A stretch of DNA of 64,000 bases. Origin: Diploptera punctata. Taxonomy: Eukaryota > Arthropoda > Insecta > Blattodea > Blaberidae. Below, piece after piece: positions 11,258 to 23,950 of this stretch (positions are counted from its first letter, which is position 1; each line of letters opens with the position of its first letter). The notes below the pieces were generated by a model. The model was not told the origin of the DNA. It did not search any database and saw nothing but the letters and a program-made list of their open reading frames with translations. The position numbers were made by a program, and so were the translations under genes. The stretch is taken from positions 487,501-551,500 of the forward strand of contig JASPKZ010001231.1 in assembly GCA_030220185.1 (NCBI GenBank), in the 5' to 3' direction.

Positions 11258-11699
11258 GTTAGTTTTATTTTGTCGAGTATTCTGGTTTTAACAGATTTTG
11301 GTATTTTGGAGTATCGTTATGCAAAGTCTAGATTTAGGCGTAAATATACTTTTTACATAAAAATGAGCAGTAGAAAAATCCATGTTTCGAATTAACAGAA
11401 AAAGAAAACGTTTGTGCTATCTTGCCACGCTTAAAAGGTTCCGTAACTATTAGGTCTATAGTTCAACATAGACTCACAGTGCATATTTTATTAATCTTGC
11501 AAGTTTTCTCATTTTTACACAAAATATTTTATTATATACTTGTACATAAAATACTTTTAGTATTCAAAATTTGAGGATTCTGTACAGTTTGTAGTGATGA
11601 ATGTTCCAAATATTCTAATTTTTAATTAAAAGAGAATCTTGAAATATTTGTGAGGCTCTACCAATATATATAATCTCCACAATGTGACATTTACAGAGG

Positions 11700-11925
11700 C
11701 GGACAACATCCTGCCAATATAGGGATGATACGTGGTTAGTATGTTGAGTTCCCTCAGTCGTTATTGCTGAGCCGCTAGTTATTGTAGCTACTCAAATTCC
11801 ACCGCTCCCATACTGGTCAAAATTACAATATACATTTTCTTTCCCTGTTGAAACTCGAACGCATGTCCCGTAGTTTTGCTCTAAGACATGATGCTTTAGA
11901 CAGCTGGTTATGGCGCGGAACAAGA
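11700..11925 (-). mobile_element. S2 SINE, diverged and shortened
   Basis: The plus strand ends agctggttatggcgcgga, the complement of the S2 head. Upstream it contains gttgaaactcgaacgcatgt (B-box complement) and cccatactggtcaaaattac, all in S2 order but with many changes. Confidence 0.75.
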
Positions 11926-11939
11926 CTTGCTTAAGCAAT

Positions 11940-12310
11940 GTAACTGCAAAATCACGACTGAAATATAGCAGCGAAAATTGGACATTAAATTATAAAATAA
12001 AATCAAAATCGCAAGCGGCACAGATGAGACTTTTACCTCCACTCCTCGCTTTGTAAAAAATGGGCAAGGAAAGAAACACAGATATACGGGATAAATTAAA
12101 AGTTCAAATTATAGTTAAAAAAAATAGAATTATCAGAGCAATTTGTTACAACATGTGCAAAGAATGGACCCAGCTCGCTTTCCCAAATTAGGGTTGCAGT
12201 CGTAACCTAAAGGACATGGAGTTAGAGGAACACCAAAATTAAAATGGACTGACCAATCACATTTTGAGATCTCACACGAATGGGTTCAAGCGACCTATAC
12301 CTAAATAAGT
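11940..12310 (+). pseudogene. LINE C-terminal fragment
   Basis: A broken frame reads LKYSSENWTLNYKIKSKSQA, AAQMRLLPPLLAL, KMGKERNTDIRDKLKVQIIV and then, after shifts, an NxKDMELEEHQN region. Order and spacing match the module following the reverse transcriptase in RTE-like LINEs (SENWTL equals the ETWTL block). No catalytic part is present. Confidence 0.65.
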
Positions 12311-12480
12311 TCATCATAATGATGATTAACTTATTCACATACTTTTAATTACAATCTTTGTGTTAATGTAATGCATAATTATGCACATCGATTGCACTTA
12401 ACACATCGCTCAGTTTAGGCGTTTCAGGAGACAGGTCGTCGCCTGGATCATTATCGCCTCTCATATAAATTTAGCTAATA

Positions 12481-13259
12481 CCGCATTTTCTCGCGTAATT
12501 TGCGCTCGTGTATTTTGCGCATCCTAATTTTTAATGAATTATTTTGAACTTATTTTGCTTCGTGTATTTTGCGCACACATTTTAGCCACTTTTTCATTTC
12601 AGCGTAGTAGGGATTTTCCTTCCGTGAATTTCAGTGTCAATTTTTACATTCCAATTCAGGTCATTTACCAGCAACAGAACTACATGCTTCACAAATAAAC
12701 CAAAAGTCCCGCTACTTTAACAATGCTTGCTCTTGGTAGAGACAAGTTTTAGAAAAGCAAATACTGATATTTCAGTTGATTTTAAACACTTCTAATGTGC
12801 AGTTGCTTTTATACGGTATTTCAAGATGGGAAAGAAAAATAATAATTACACAGCATCATATAAACTGGAAGTGATACGTTTTGCGGATCTTTTTGGCAAT
12901 CGTGCAGCAGAAAGAGAATTTTCTGAATCCAACTTGCGTTATTGGAGAAACAAAAAACGCCCTAAATAATTATTACGGCATTTGAATTGTTTCATTTGTA
13001 TAATCATGTTATTATTGTTTATAGATTTATTATTGCATGATTATTATTTGTATAATATTCAGGATTCCTTACAGTGTTACGCTATAAAATTATAAGAGTT
13101 GACAAAATTACTGTATTCTTAATTACTATACTCACCTACCATAATTGAGATAACTCAGAACAGAACATCTAATTTTAAAAATCCCCAAATTTTACGCTCC
13201 CCAATTTTTTACTGGTCAAAGTAAATTAAAAAGTGCCCAAACTACGTGAGCGAATACGG
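12481..13259 (+). mobile_element. Non-autonomous pogo-type DNA element with TA duplication
   Basis: The ends are inverted copies: the left begins ccgcattttctcgcgtaatt and the right, read in reverse, ccgtattcgctcacgtagtt. Both are flanked by TA (12479-12480 and 13260-13261). At 779 bp it is too short for a full transposase, but it encodes an N-terminal transposase piece (12826-12969). The TA duplication and the HTH start fit pogo/Tigger-like members of the Tc1/mariner superfamily. Confidence 0.72.
12826..12969 (+). pseudogene. N-terminal HTH fragment of a pogo/Tigger-like transposase
   Basis: Forty-seven codons from ATG 12826 to TAA 12967: MGKKNNNYTASYKLEVIRFA, then DLFGNRAAEREFSESNLRYW and RNKKRPK. 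The pattern of YTA..KL.VI.FA...GNRAAEREF....LR.WR is the helix-turn-helix start of pogo/CENP-B-like transposases. The DDE domain is absent because of the internal deletion. A product could at most bind DNA, and I have no evidence that it is expressed. Confidence 0.7.
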
Positions 13260-13444
13260 TAAATTTTATTTGTACTTTAATTTCCCGACTGTTTCAACGA
13301 AAGTGAATCTCATGTTCAGAACATTTGAACTTTTCGGGATCTTGTTATCGCATATTCTTACTTAACAGATTGTTCCAAAGGAAGTGAGAATCGCATTAGA
13401 AACAAATGTAGGCCTATCTGTCTTTAACAGTCTTTATCATAAGT

Positions 13445-13500
13445 AATGCCACGAGTGATTTCCAATTTATCTAGAGAATTTGGAAATCAAGAGTGGCATT
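13445..13500. repeat. Imperfect 56-bp palindrome centred on tctaga
   Basis: The arms aatgccacgagtgatttcca and, in reverse, aatgccactcttgatttcca continue to the centre near 13472 with a few mismatches and almost no loop. Confidence 0.8.
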
Positions 13501-14440
13501 TGTTAGGACTATTTAACGAATAAAATTAAGCTGTTTACTCACAAATCATTGTTTAACTATAGTTATTTTAAAATATTTATATATTTAATGTAAACGGCGA
13601 TGTTTGAAAACAAATCAGAAATGTGAGGTAATGTTCATTCACTGCTGCTTGATCATATTATTTATTGCCAAATAAGATCGCAATATTGTAAGAATGTACC
13701 CAAGTGAAGAAATAATGAAATACATCAAACTATATATCATAATCAACATTACGGGTTATTCATTTATTTTTTTAGTAAATAACTCAGTAAAATCAAGGAA
13801 TCTGTTCATTATTTGCTATATTCAATGTATTTGTTGGAGAAAAATAATGTTCTGTCCTGTTCGGAACATTAAAAAGGATGAGCTTTCTTTATCACAAAAG
13901 CAGGAGCTGATAAAGAGAAATCGATAAAGAGCGAGGTGAAACACGACTGTCATTGGTTGTAAAACAAAATTCATTGAAACATGATTGGTCATTGACTAGC
14001 ATTTGCGGCATGGTTAAATAGTCTTTATAAATAAATCGCACACTGCTGACGAGACATTTCCGTACAGTCTTTGGAATTGGAGTTCAGCTATCAGCTCTTG
14101 TTACCTTGCCACCTATGTTATGTCGCATTTAACGAACTCGCCACTTGTTAGTATTGACATATATTAAAAAAATACAATGCTTGTGTTCTTTGGTTAAGTA
14201 CAACTGAAGTATATTTTATGTACTTAGTATGTATAACAGCGAATTGTACATACTAATAAGGGTTAATTACACTAAGCAACAAAAAAATAAACTTTTTTTT
14301 TGTCTCAGAAAGAAACATATGTGATTCTGATAGTATTTTTTCTCCAAAATTCAAATATAATATCGATTTTTCTCTATCACGCAAGGTTTCCGAGGGACAG
14401 GAATTTATAATTTCAAACACTTTAATATTTTCTACATTCG
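13501..14440. other. No gene seen; a TATA-like stretch near 14027
   Basis: The frame at 13694-13927 has no recognisable domain. A tctttataaataaa motif at about 14022-14035 resembles a TATA box and is followed by GC-richer sequence. With no coding sequence downstream I cannot assign a promoter. Confidence 0.4.
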
Positions 14441-14450
14441 TAACTATAAT

Positions 14451-14451
14451 A

Positions 14452-14538
<87 letters not shown>

Positions 14539-14575
14539 AATAATAACAACAATAATAATAACAATAATAATAATG
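14451..14575. repeat. (AAT)n microsatellite
   Basis: Roughly 120 bp of AAT units with a few AAC/ACT interruptions near its right end. The poly-Leu frame on the minus strand here is an artefact of the repeat. Confidence 0.95.
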
Positions 14576-14744
14576 TTTTATTTATTCTGGCAGAGTTAAG
14601 GCCATAAGGCCTTATCTTCCATTCAACCAGCACAAATACAAATAAATATTTGACAAATATAGATATACACTATACTAATTATAAACAGTTAAAGATACAT
14701 TAAATGTAGCAATGTAAATGTCATGTACAAACAACATTTTATAC

Positions 14745-14760
14745 GATAATAATAATAATA

Positions 14761-14812
<52 letters not shown>

Positions 14813-14895
14813 CTTACGATAATAATAATAATAATAAAAATATAATGATAATAATATAATGATGATAATAATAATAATTATAATAATAATAGTAT
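14745..14895. repeat. (AAT)n microsatellite, interrupted
   Basis: A second AAT tract in several blocks. It is separated from the first by about 170 bp containing gttaaggccataaggcctta, a dispersed-repeat-like sequence. Confidence 0.93.
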
Positions 14896-15002
14896 GAATA
14901 TGATAAATTATACGAGAAACACCAATTAATATATATACCTTACACTGGGTAATGATGAAGTCGAGGTTAGAGCAAATATAATATTCGAACATGCGGACTC
15001 AC

Positions 15003-15140
15003 CTAGAAAGTAAGGAATGACGATTTTCTGCTATATTTCGCCCGTGGAGCATCCCTATTGATAGTCCAACAATAATATGCCAGCATATTAGGATTCCATT
15101 TACCTTGATATCTCTTTTCCATAGCTGAAACCATTTGAGT
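15003..15140 (-). pseudogene. Second remnant of the 1-1010 ORF family
   Basis: The minus-strand frame ends MEKRYQGKWNPNMLAYYCWT then INRDAPRAKYSRKSSFL before the stop at 15003. This continues where the 1-1010 copy (EMERRYQGTWK) breaks off, so the two fragments overlap by about ten residues. Upstream residues (from about 15140) do not match the family. Only the C-terminal end survives. Confidence 0.7.
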
Positions 15141-15604
15141 TAGCTCATTTGGTTTTATTTTACAATGGACAAATGGACGAAAAAAACGTTTATTAAAAAA
15201 ATAATTATTTAAATCCATTAATTGAAATTGAAATAAAAAAACTGGGGTGATGGAGAAATTCCGAATACATATTTTAAAACACGATAAAAAAAACTGCATT
15301 AAGTACAACTATTGGTACTCATGTGACAAAAATCTTGTTGACTAGTGTAATATAACATTCCAATTTCACTCATCCCCGGGAAAAACTAGATAAGTTCATA
15401 TTTTTTATTTTCTTAATGGATACTTTTCTTTATGCCACTTCTTATGGTAATAACAAGATAAGTCAATTATTCATTCTATTAACTATAATAGACAATTTCT
15501 GTTTTGCATAAGTCTAAAAGAGAATAAGTTTGCTGAAAAAAATCAACCCATCTTGTTTGTGCCAGTTTTGGACACATGGAAATTCAACAAAAAATTTAAA
15601 AAAA

Positions 15605-15960
15605 CGATGTCGATTGAAATGGATTTAATGAGGAGAGCAGCAAGATATTCAAAATTGGATGAAATAAGAAATTAGGTCATACGAGAAAAAAAATCAATAG
15701 TGGATTACATAAGATATAAGAAATTAAATTGATATGGACATGTACGAAGAGAGGTTACCCAGAAAAACATTGGAATGGTGTCCATCTGGAACAAAAAAGA
15801 AAGGATGGCCTCGAAATTCATGGATGCATCAAATGAGAACTGGAAAGAGAACAAGAGAGCTGAAGAAAGTAGAATGAATGGATAGGGACATGTGGAAAAG
15901 GAAAATAAAACTTTAGATACAGAAAGATGTGTAAACATTGAACAAATATATATATACACA
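15605..15960 (+). pseudogene. LINE-B 3' end
   Basis: It begins gaaatggatttaatgaggag and matches 4326-4690: MDLMRRAARYSKLDEIRN, a GHVRR block, a GWPRNSWMHQMRTGK-type block and a terminal DMWKRKIKL. The tail is TA/CA-rich and runs into the terminal repeat of the element at 15965. Confidence 0.75.
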
Positions 15961-15964
15961 CACA

Positions 15965-17032
15965 CAGGGTGTAAATGAATTATACCACATCAATTTAACT
16001 GCATATAGAGTGGTATTATATAAACAATTTGAGATAATGAACAAATGGTCTAAGAATAAAAATACCCAAGTTATGATTCAATTTGTAAAATGGTTGGCAC
16101 GCCACTGATTAATTAAAATTAAAATGGAAATCATAAATTTATGACACAGAAACTGGTTTTTGCTAACTTGTCAGTGGTATAGCAGTCTTATTACCGACGC
16201 AAATGTAAGATTGATGCATCAAGTTCGAAACTACTTACAGTATGTGCACAATTTTGTTTTCCTTTCTTCCTTCGTTATTTATGTACTGTAAATCAGTTTT
16301 ACGTACGTAGATTTATTTTTGGTTTAATTGTTTATTCATTATTTTACAGAATGCGGTATTGGAATGTCGGCGCAGTACATGGGTTACAAAATGTACTGTA
16401 CAGATAATTGTTTGAAAGGTTGTAATAATAATGCACATACTGTAGAGTACAATAGGTTTTGAAAATAAATGTGCAATTGTATTGTACAGTACTTATGTAC
16501 TGAGATAAATGATAGTGCAGTAATAACATGATGAGGTACAGTGTATGTACACATAGCATGCATATTGTAATTAGGAAATAAGAGTAAACCAGAAAAAAAA
16601 AGTATCAGTATTCGAATGTCAAATCCATTGCTTTAACTATTAAGCCACACGTTAACTATACATATTCTGCGTGTTTCACTCTAAGCTAAGGCTATCATTG
16701 TACCGATTCTACTTTAACCAGTGCAGTGGCGTGCAATCATCATCTAAGTTCGACTTTTAAGGAATTTGATAACCCAATATTTCATAAACGTTGTTGATGA
16801 ATTATTAACAATCAGGATCTCGGAATTAATACGAAGATCTGAAGTTATTCTAGTATAATTTTCTCTCGTACTTTGCTCTCCTATTGATTTATCTGTATCA
16901 AATGACGATTACTTTGATTCCCTATAACTCGCCCATTTTCCCTCGTAGACCATAGGTTCCCTATCTCAAATTACTTGTATAATACCCTCCGTAAGCAGTT
17001 AAATTTGTGCGGTATAATTCGTTTACACCCTG
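15965..17032 (-). mobile_element. Deletion derivative of the Tc1/mariner-type element at 38456-42192
   Basis: Both ends read cagggtgtaaa(t/c)gaattata inward and remain complementary for roughly 100 bp (gagataatgaacaaatggtc at left). Sequence from 15965 to about 16590 is the reverse complement of the region 40200-40844 of the larger element (for example tggcacgccactgatt, and a tRNA-arm-like stretch near 16190-16240). The part from about 16605 matches the left end 38456-38890 in reverse. The transposase between them is missing. The flanks are CA- and TA-microsatellites; a TA lies at the right edge. Confidence 0.82.
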
Positions 17033-17033
<1 letters not shown>

Positions 17034-17063
<30 letters not shown>

Positions 17064-18139
17064 ATGTAGTCGTATATTAGGATTGCATGTTCATGTTTTT
17101 AGGCCTACTGATCTATGGACTGATTGATGCGTTGATGGACTTCCAGTTTTGCATTTGTCTCGACAACTGAGAAATATCGTTACAAAATGTCAGTGATGTT
17201 GGTAGGAAATGGGATTTGAATCCGGTATCTGAGTTGCACAGTCATGAATAAAATAAGAACTTTCATATTACACTATCACTAAAATGTTTTAAAGTGAAAT
17301 TTAATTATTTTTTGCGGTTAAAAAATCCTTGAGTGACAAATAATAACCTAGTAAAATCTGTTCATTGATGTTGAAACTAAGGACCGTAAAAGTGAAAGAC
17401 GTTAATTTTAATTTGGTATCTTGATTTCTTCCGGAAATATTTTATTCAGAGAAATCTTCCTCATCTAAATAGTCCTGACATTGTAAAGTTGACGTTATTG
17501 TTATTTGCCTCTAATTATTTTAAGTCGAGCAATTTATTTGTTCTACAAATATATTCGAAAGTATTTAGATTACATTTTTTACTCACCAAAATTTTTGTTA
17601 CCTGAATAAAGAACAAGTTTTTATCCGGTTTACACTCTATTCCACCCATTTCACGTTCAGATTCCATGTATTGCAGAATATTTTAGCAACTTTTTTGGAA
17701 AGAAAATTAATTTACCTCCTTCACTCGCGTTCTCGTTTTGATTACGCTTCAGAAGTTAAAAACCAGATCATTCTCTAAAATACTTCCAATTGTATATCTT
17801 GTCCATATAAATTGTTTCCAGTCATATTATTCAGAAATCGTGTCAATTCCAAAAGTAAATATAATCAAGTTACCGAGAGAGGTGTTAAAATAAATAGGAT
17901 AGGGAGATAAGTAATAGTTATGTATAAATAAATAATAAAAAAGTAATAAATAAACATATTTATTCATAAATTAGATAATAAAGTTATATATACATATCAG
18001 TTTATTACAAACATATTTTAAATATCTAGCTGTGTCAATAATTAAATCAAAATTGATTAATTAGTTCAAAAACGCATAAAGAGACTGATAGCAATATAAA
18101 TGAGTTTATGGAAATGATTAACTTCATGAAATGATAGGC
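17034..18139. other. No gene seen
   Basis: A (TA)n run at about 17034-17060, then AT-rich sequence without a long frame or an element I recognise. Confidence 0.5.
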
Positions 18140-18428
18140 CTACCATCCGGCTGCTGGTCATACATCCACATGAGCAGTTACAGGCTGTATAGGGATGACA
18201 TGTGGTAAACGTGTGTTCACAGCAGGTCTAGCTGGTTTTCTCAATCTGTAGTTCCTAATTATTGTAACTATCCAAATTCCTCAAGGTGCTGGGTGGACAT
18301 CAATGCCATACTGCTCGATATTACACTAGGAAATGTTTTCCCCAAAGGTGACTCGAACCAGCGCAAGTTCCTTAACTCGGCGCCAAGGGATGATATCTTA
18401 AACGACTCGGCTGTGGCGCGGGATTATG
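18140..18428 (-). mobile_element. S2 SINE
   Basis: The plus strand ends gactcggctgtggcgcggga (head complement). It carries the B-box complement gtgactcgaaccagcgcaag and begins accatccggctgctggtcat, the S2 3' end in reverse. Confidence 0.83.
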
Positions 18429-18499
18429 GAGACGATTAGCAAAGAGAAATTGGACAAAGAAAACTAATCAACAAGCATTGACGAAATTCGGTAATAGAA

Positions 18500-18700
18500 G
18501 ATAGCTCTTTAATCTTCAAAATCAATGATAGAAAAATGTATTTTGGCTACGTATTCCTTCACAATAATTTCCTTAAAATCGAAGACAAAATTTTAGGTGA
18601 AAAAAAAGGAAACAAGGGGGGGGGGAGAAGACCAAAGAAGACTGCTTTGGAAAATATGACAAAAGTAACGAAAGTAACAGGGTAGCCGAAAGAAGGAAAT
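18500..18700 (+). pseudogene. Possible LINE C-terminal fragment
   Basis: A frame reads YFGYVFLHNNFLKIEDKILG followed, after a G-run, by GRRPKKTALENMTKVTKVTG. The FL.HN.FLK...GK..G.R..GR...T pattern resembles the distal module of RTE-type LINEs. Short and weakly supported. Confidence 0.45.
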
Positions 18701-18894
18701 AATGGTTTCACTGACAAGGCATTAATTACCTTTAGAATATGAGTTCAGATAAGGAGATTATTTATTTTTATTTTTTAATATTTTCATAGAAAACTGATAA
18801 ATGTTAATGATTTTAATACATCCGTTATATTACATTCTGAATATTACATGTCTATGATTAGATAATAAAATTGAATAATAATCACATCTTTATA

Positions 18895-20022
<1,128 letters not shown>

Positions 20023-20165
20023 TTTATTTTTTAGTTTGGTTTTCTAATAAAGCGCGTTGTTTTAGTTTTTTAAACTATTGTTTATTTTTTTTTATTTTTA
20101 GTTTAATTGATTGTCATAAACCGGAATCCTATGAAAATTTAATTGCTTAATACTCTTATAAAAAA

Positions 20166-20256
20166 TCCTCCGGGTCGGATTTGAACCAACGACCTATGGA
20201 TTACTGAATTCATATACCCCTACAGTCCACCGCTCTACCAACTGAGCTCTTACGAT
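20166..20256 (-). pseudogene. tRNA-Tyr(GTA)-like gene with intron, acceptor stem degraded
   Basis: The minus strand reads AGCTCAGTTGGTAGAGCGG (D arm), then GTGGACTGTAG, about 18 bases of intron (gggtatatgaattcagta), ATCCATAGGTC, and GTTGGTTCAAATCCGAC (T arm). The anticodon stem GTGGA/TCCAT and loop CTGTAGA are those of eukaryotic tRNA-Tyr, and the intron sits at the normal site one base after the anticodon. A run of T follows the 3' end on that strand (aaaaa at 20161-20165), as in a Pol III terminator. The 5' acceptor strand (atcgtaa) does not pair with the 3' strand (ccggagg), so it is probably a pseudogene. A tRNA-derived SINE head is less likely since no SINE body follows. Confidence 0.75.
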
Positions 20257-20289
20257 TGACTAAGAAGTCGATAAGTCCAAACCTATTAA

Positions 20290-21790
20290 ACCGGTTTTTA
20301 TTTTTTTATTTTCTGATGATTCTGGCTAAGATTTTAGAAACAAAAAATTAAATTATTGTATTGTCATGGGTCCTTTACAAGTATACAAAGTTTCAAGTCG
20401 ATCCAATGTTTTTAAGTGAGTGAAAATCGTATTCAATTATTCCGTTACATAGATAGATGGACAGATACATAGATAGACAGGTACAGATCAAGCTAATATA
20501 AAGCATGTAAAATATAAATTAAGTAGACTATCTACAGATTAATATTGAGTATTCTTTTATGTTATTCCTGGGATTAGTTAATGTAAATATTCGAATTCAG
20601 GGATTCCTGAATAAACATAACTTTGACTGTGATAACAAATATATTATTATTATCAATATATCTATAGATTGTTAAATAATTATACGAAACATGAAACTTA
20701 CATTTAAATCTGGGCTTTTTATGTGAGTAGTCACTCATATTCCGGGGATTATTATACACCTGGCTTAACTTGGCAAAGAGAGAGAGAGATGGAGATATAA
20801 GGGTAGATCCTTGACCGCTCTCGCTCTATACAAAAGAAGGAACCACCCTGTTGTCAGTTTTCGAAACATTCCTGGGATTTTTCCTCTTCCTCCTTCCCCT
20901 ATTAATGTCTGGTGAAGAAACACCGACAACACTGGTGTGAGTGAGAGAGATGAGTACAGCTGTCTCTTTCTACAATTTTCTCGCCAAGTGAAGCCAGGGA
21001 GATAATAGTAAATTATTTGAGAGAGTAACATATTTAAATAATAAGTATACTTTTATATTTTAACCAGAGTATATAGAAGTATTTTATTGTACTCGTGGAT
21101 CACTGGCATTTTAAAAAAAAATTAAATCTTTTAAGCAATAGATATTTTTATATGAACAATATTTTATAGTATAAGTCATATAGATATATTACAGTTAGAA
21201 ATTCTGATGTTTCAATAAACATCTGAGACAAATGAATTACCGCCCAGAATAAAGTTGTAACCCTATTCCTCCTGAAAACTGAAAAAATAAGTTATTAGTA
21301 GCACGTTGACCTTCTAAAAATCAACTTTTGAAAAAAAAAGAAAAAGAAAGTAAGATTTAATACCGTGATTTGGGCGACTATTCAACTGCGGAGTCAGAGA
21401 ATTAACACATTTGTTAACGAGCCAATTTTTTCCCTACGGTTTCACTCATTGTAAGGTAGGCGTCTGTCTGTCACCCAAAGAAATACATAAACCTTGACCT
21501 CAATCATAGCCAGTTTCTCAAAATTTTGTATTCTATTTCTTAGTCCCGAACTTATGGAAGGAAATTAAAATTTTGTTAGTTTTGATTGGGCTATAGGCCT
21601 ATATATATATATATATATTGTTCTGCGTAAGAGCAGATCTTTCACTCAGCATTCTCCACTCTTTCCTTAACTTAGCTTTCCTTTTTGTATCCGCATACAA
21701 ACCTTTTATTTTGTAAAAGTGAATTTTTATAATATTTATGGATGATACATTTGGTTTACGCCATGTTTAAATTAATTAAAGGACTATCCT
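20290..21790. other. No gene seen
   Basis: The minus-strand frames at 20574-20759 and 20765-21031 carry no domain I recognise. The second lies over GA-rich repeats. A short (TA)n is at 21600-21618. Confidence 0.45.
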
Positions 21791-21799
21791 AAAAGTACA

Positions 21800-21875
21800 G
21801 CCGGTCTTGGTGGTCTAGTGGTTATGCCTATTCCTTGCCTCTAGTCCCGAGATGTGTATCAATAGACAGTAAAAT
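21800..21875 (+). mobile_element. S4 SINE head fragment
   Basis: gccggtcttggtggtctagt followed by ggttatgcc and gcctctagtcccgagatgtg is the tRNA-like 5' part of S4. The B-box and the body are missing. Confidence 0.6.
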
Positions 21876-21925
21876 AGGCTGTATTTGTTTTATTTACAAA
21901 CTTAGTCCTTTTTTTTAATTTTTTA

Positions 21926-23375
21926 CTAGTTAATACCCGGCGTGCGCTGTTATACCAAAATAAATTAAAATTAATGCGTTTTAATGTTCAGTTGAATAAG
22001 TGAGAGGAAAATAATTATAAATTTATATTTTTTAGATACCCCGTGCTGATTACCCGGCGTTGCCTGGGAATCTACTTCTCCCGATCCTCTTGATATAAAT
22101 GAGCTGAAATACGAAAATTAATGTGTTTTATGTTCAGTTAAATAAGTAAGTGGAAACATGTATATCATAATTATTTTTAGATACCCCGTGCTGTTTACCC
22201 GTCGTTGCCTGGGAATCTACTTCTCCCGATCTTCTTGGCTTAATGAGCTGAAAGACAAAAATTAATGGACTTCTTATGATTAGTTAGATAAATAAAATTA
22301 AAAATTATTATAAATGTATATCGTAATTATTTTAAGATTCCCCGTGCTGATTACCCGGTGTTGCCCGGGAATCTACTTATTTCGATCTTCTTGGCATAAA
22401 TGGGCTAAAAGACAAAATTCATTATTGTGAGTTATCCGTAAGAGAATACTCGCCACGTGCTGCTATGCTTACACAGGAATCTAAGTACTTGTCTCCATCT
22501 TCTTGACATCAATGAAAGAAAAAAAAATGGTTATTGTGAGTTATCCGTAAGGGATAAACATATGATGTCGCGGACTTTTCTGTAGAGCTTTCTGAGATAC
22601 AATTCTGTGTACATTTTGTGTATTTGTTATGGTTTACGCAGCGTAAGCCATTTAAGCGTTCAAAGAGCTACTTTTTAAAAAAGTTTTCCACTACAAAGGG
22701 CGACTTTTAAGGGTGCAGGAGTTGAGTATCACAACTCTCTTATAGCCTATGTTCATCCCGGGAATCTTCTGAACATTTTGCAAAAAGCCCCATCACAATC
22801 GGATCAACGGTATGGCCGCGCATAAAGTATGAACAAACAAACAAACAAACAAACATTCATTTTTATATGGTACTAGCTAATACCCGGCGTGCGCTGCTAC
22901 TCACTCATAAATAAATGATATGTTTTTACCACCAGCCGTGCGCTGTTCGGGAATCTGCTTATCCCGATATTCTTGGCATCAATGAAAGACAAAAATGGTT
23001 ATTGTGAGTTATCCGTAGAAGATAAGCATATGCTGTCGCAGACTTTTTTGTAGAGTTTTTTGAGATGTTCAATTTTGTGTACATTAATTTTGTGTATTTG
23101 TTATGGTTTAGGCAGCGTAAGCCATTTAAGCGTCAAAATAGGGACTTTATTTCACGTTTTTCACTACAAAGGGTGATTTTTAGGGGTGAAGGGGTTGAAT
23201 ATCACAACTCTCTTATAGCCTATGGTCATCCCGGGAATCTTCTGAACATTTTGCAAAAAACCCATCAAAATCGGATCAACGGTATGGCCGCGCATAGAAT
23301 ACGAACAAACAAACCAACCAACCAACCAACCAACCAACAAACATACAAACAAACATTGATTTTTATATATAGGAT
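21926..23375 (+). repeat. Two direct copies of an unclassified repeat with internal subrepeats
   Basis: Both copies begin actag(c/t)taatacccggcgtg (21926 and 22873). The first contains at least three subunits starting near 22037, 22181 and 22336 (ccccgtgctgattacccggc type), spaced about 144-155 bp. The last 350 bp of both copies agree: gtgagttatccgtaag, gtcgcggactttt, gttatggtttacgcagcgta, tcatcccgggaatcttctga, cggatcaacggtatggccgc and an (AAAC)n or (AACC)n run. No protein frame is conserved. The minus copy is at 18895. Confidence 0.85.
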
Positions 23376-23950
23376 TAGATTTATATAAACTTTTTATTAC
23401 AGTATACCCCATTACAAACTATTGTAATAATACATGCTGTTATGTTATTTATAATACAATATTCAATATTAGGCAGCGCATTTTCGTTCCGTTACAAGAT
23501 AGGAAAGTTATCGATTAGTATAGCCTAGAGGTTTCAGGGTTCAAACTGAGTGTCCCTGAATTTTACGTTAGGACGCTACCAAAGATATTGTTCAGTACGT
23601 AATAATGAGAGATAACTTGGTGTTTTACATAAAAACGTTGACAATGGAACATCTGCATTTTTCTAAGATTATGGCTCGTCTGTGCGTATCTATTTGCAGT
23701 TTTAAACTACTTATAGATTCATGTGATGTAATAAATGCACAAAGAAACTACTCCATCCCCTCTACGTTCTGGAACCAAAATGCCCAGCCTGTTCATTATA
23801 TATAAATTCACAATAATTTCCTTTTACCTCTGTCAATTGAGATCTCCTCTATATTTTTTGTACATTATAAAATTCAACACTTTGTTAATACTTTTTTTGA
23901 AAATCTTTATAATGTTTGCCCATAAGTTCTTTAAATTATAGGCCTACTGG
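23376..23950. other. No gene seen
   Basis: Short frames at 23605-23805 and 23735-23941 show no domain. Confidence 0.45.

Noticed and set aside
14022..14140. TATA-like motif followed by GC-richer sequence, considered as a promoter or solo LTR
   Set aside because: No TG...CA ends with duplications and no downstream coding sequence could be shown.
14253..14992. Long minus-strand frames rich in Leu, Ile or Tyr
   Set aside because: They are translations of AAT/ATT microsatellites.
20765..21031. 88-codon minus-strand frame
   Set aside because: No recognisable domain, lies over GA-rich sequence, and has no supporting context.
23065..23388. 107-codon plus-strand frame
   Set aside because: It lies across the unclassified repeat and ends in AACC units; it is not kept in the sister copy.
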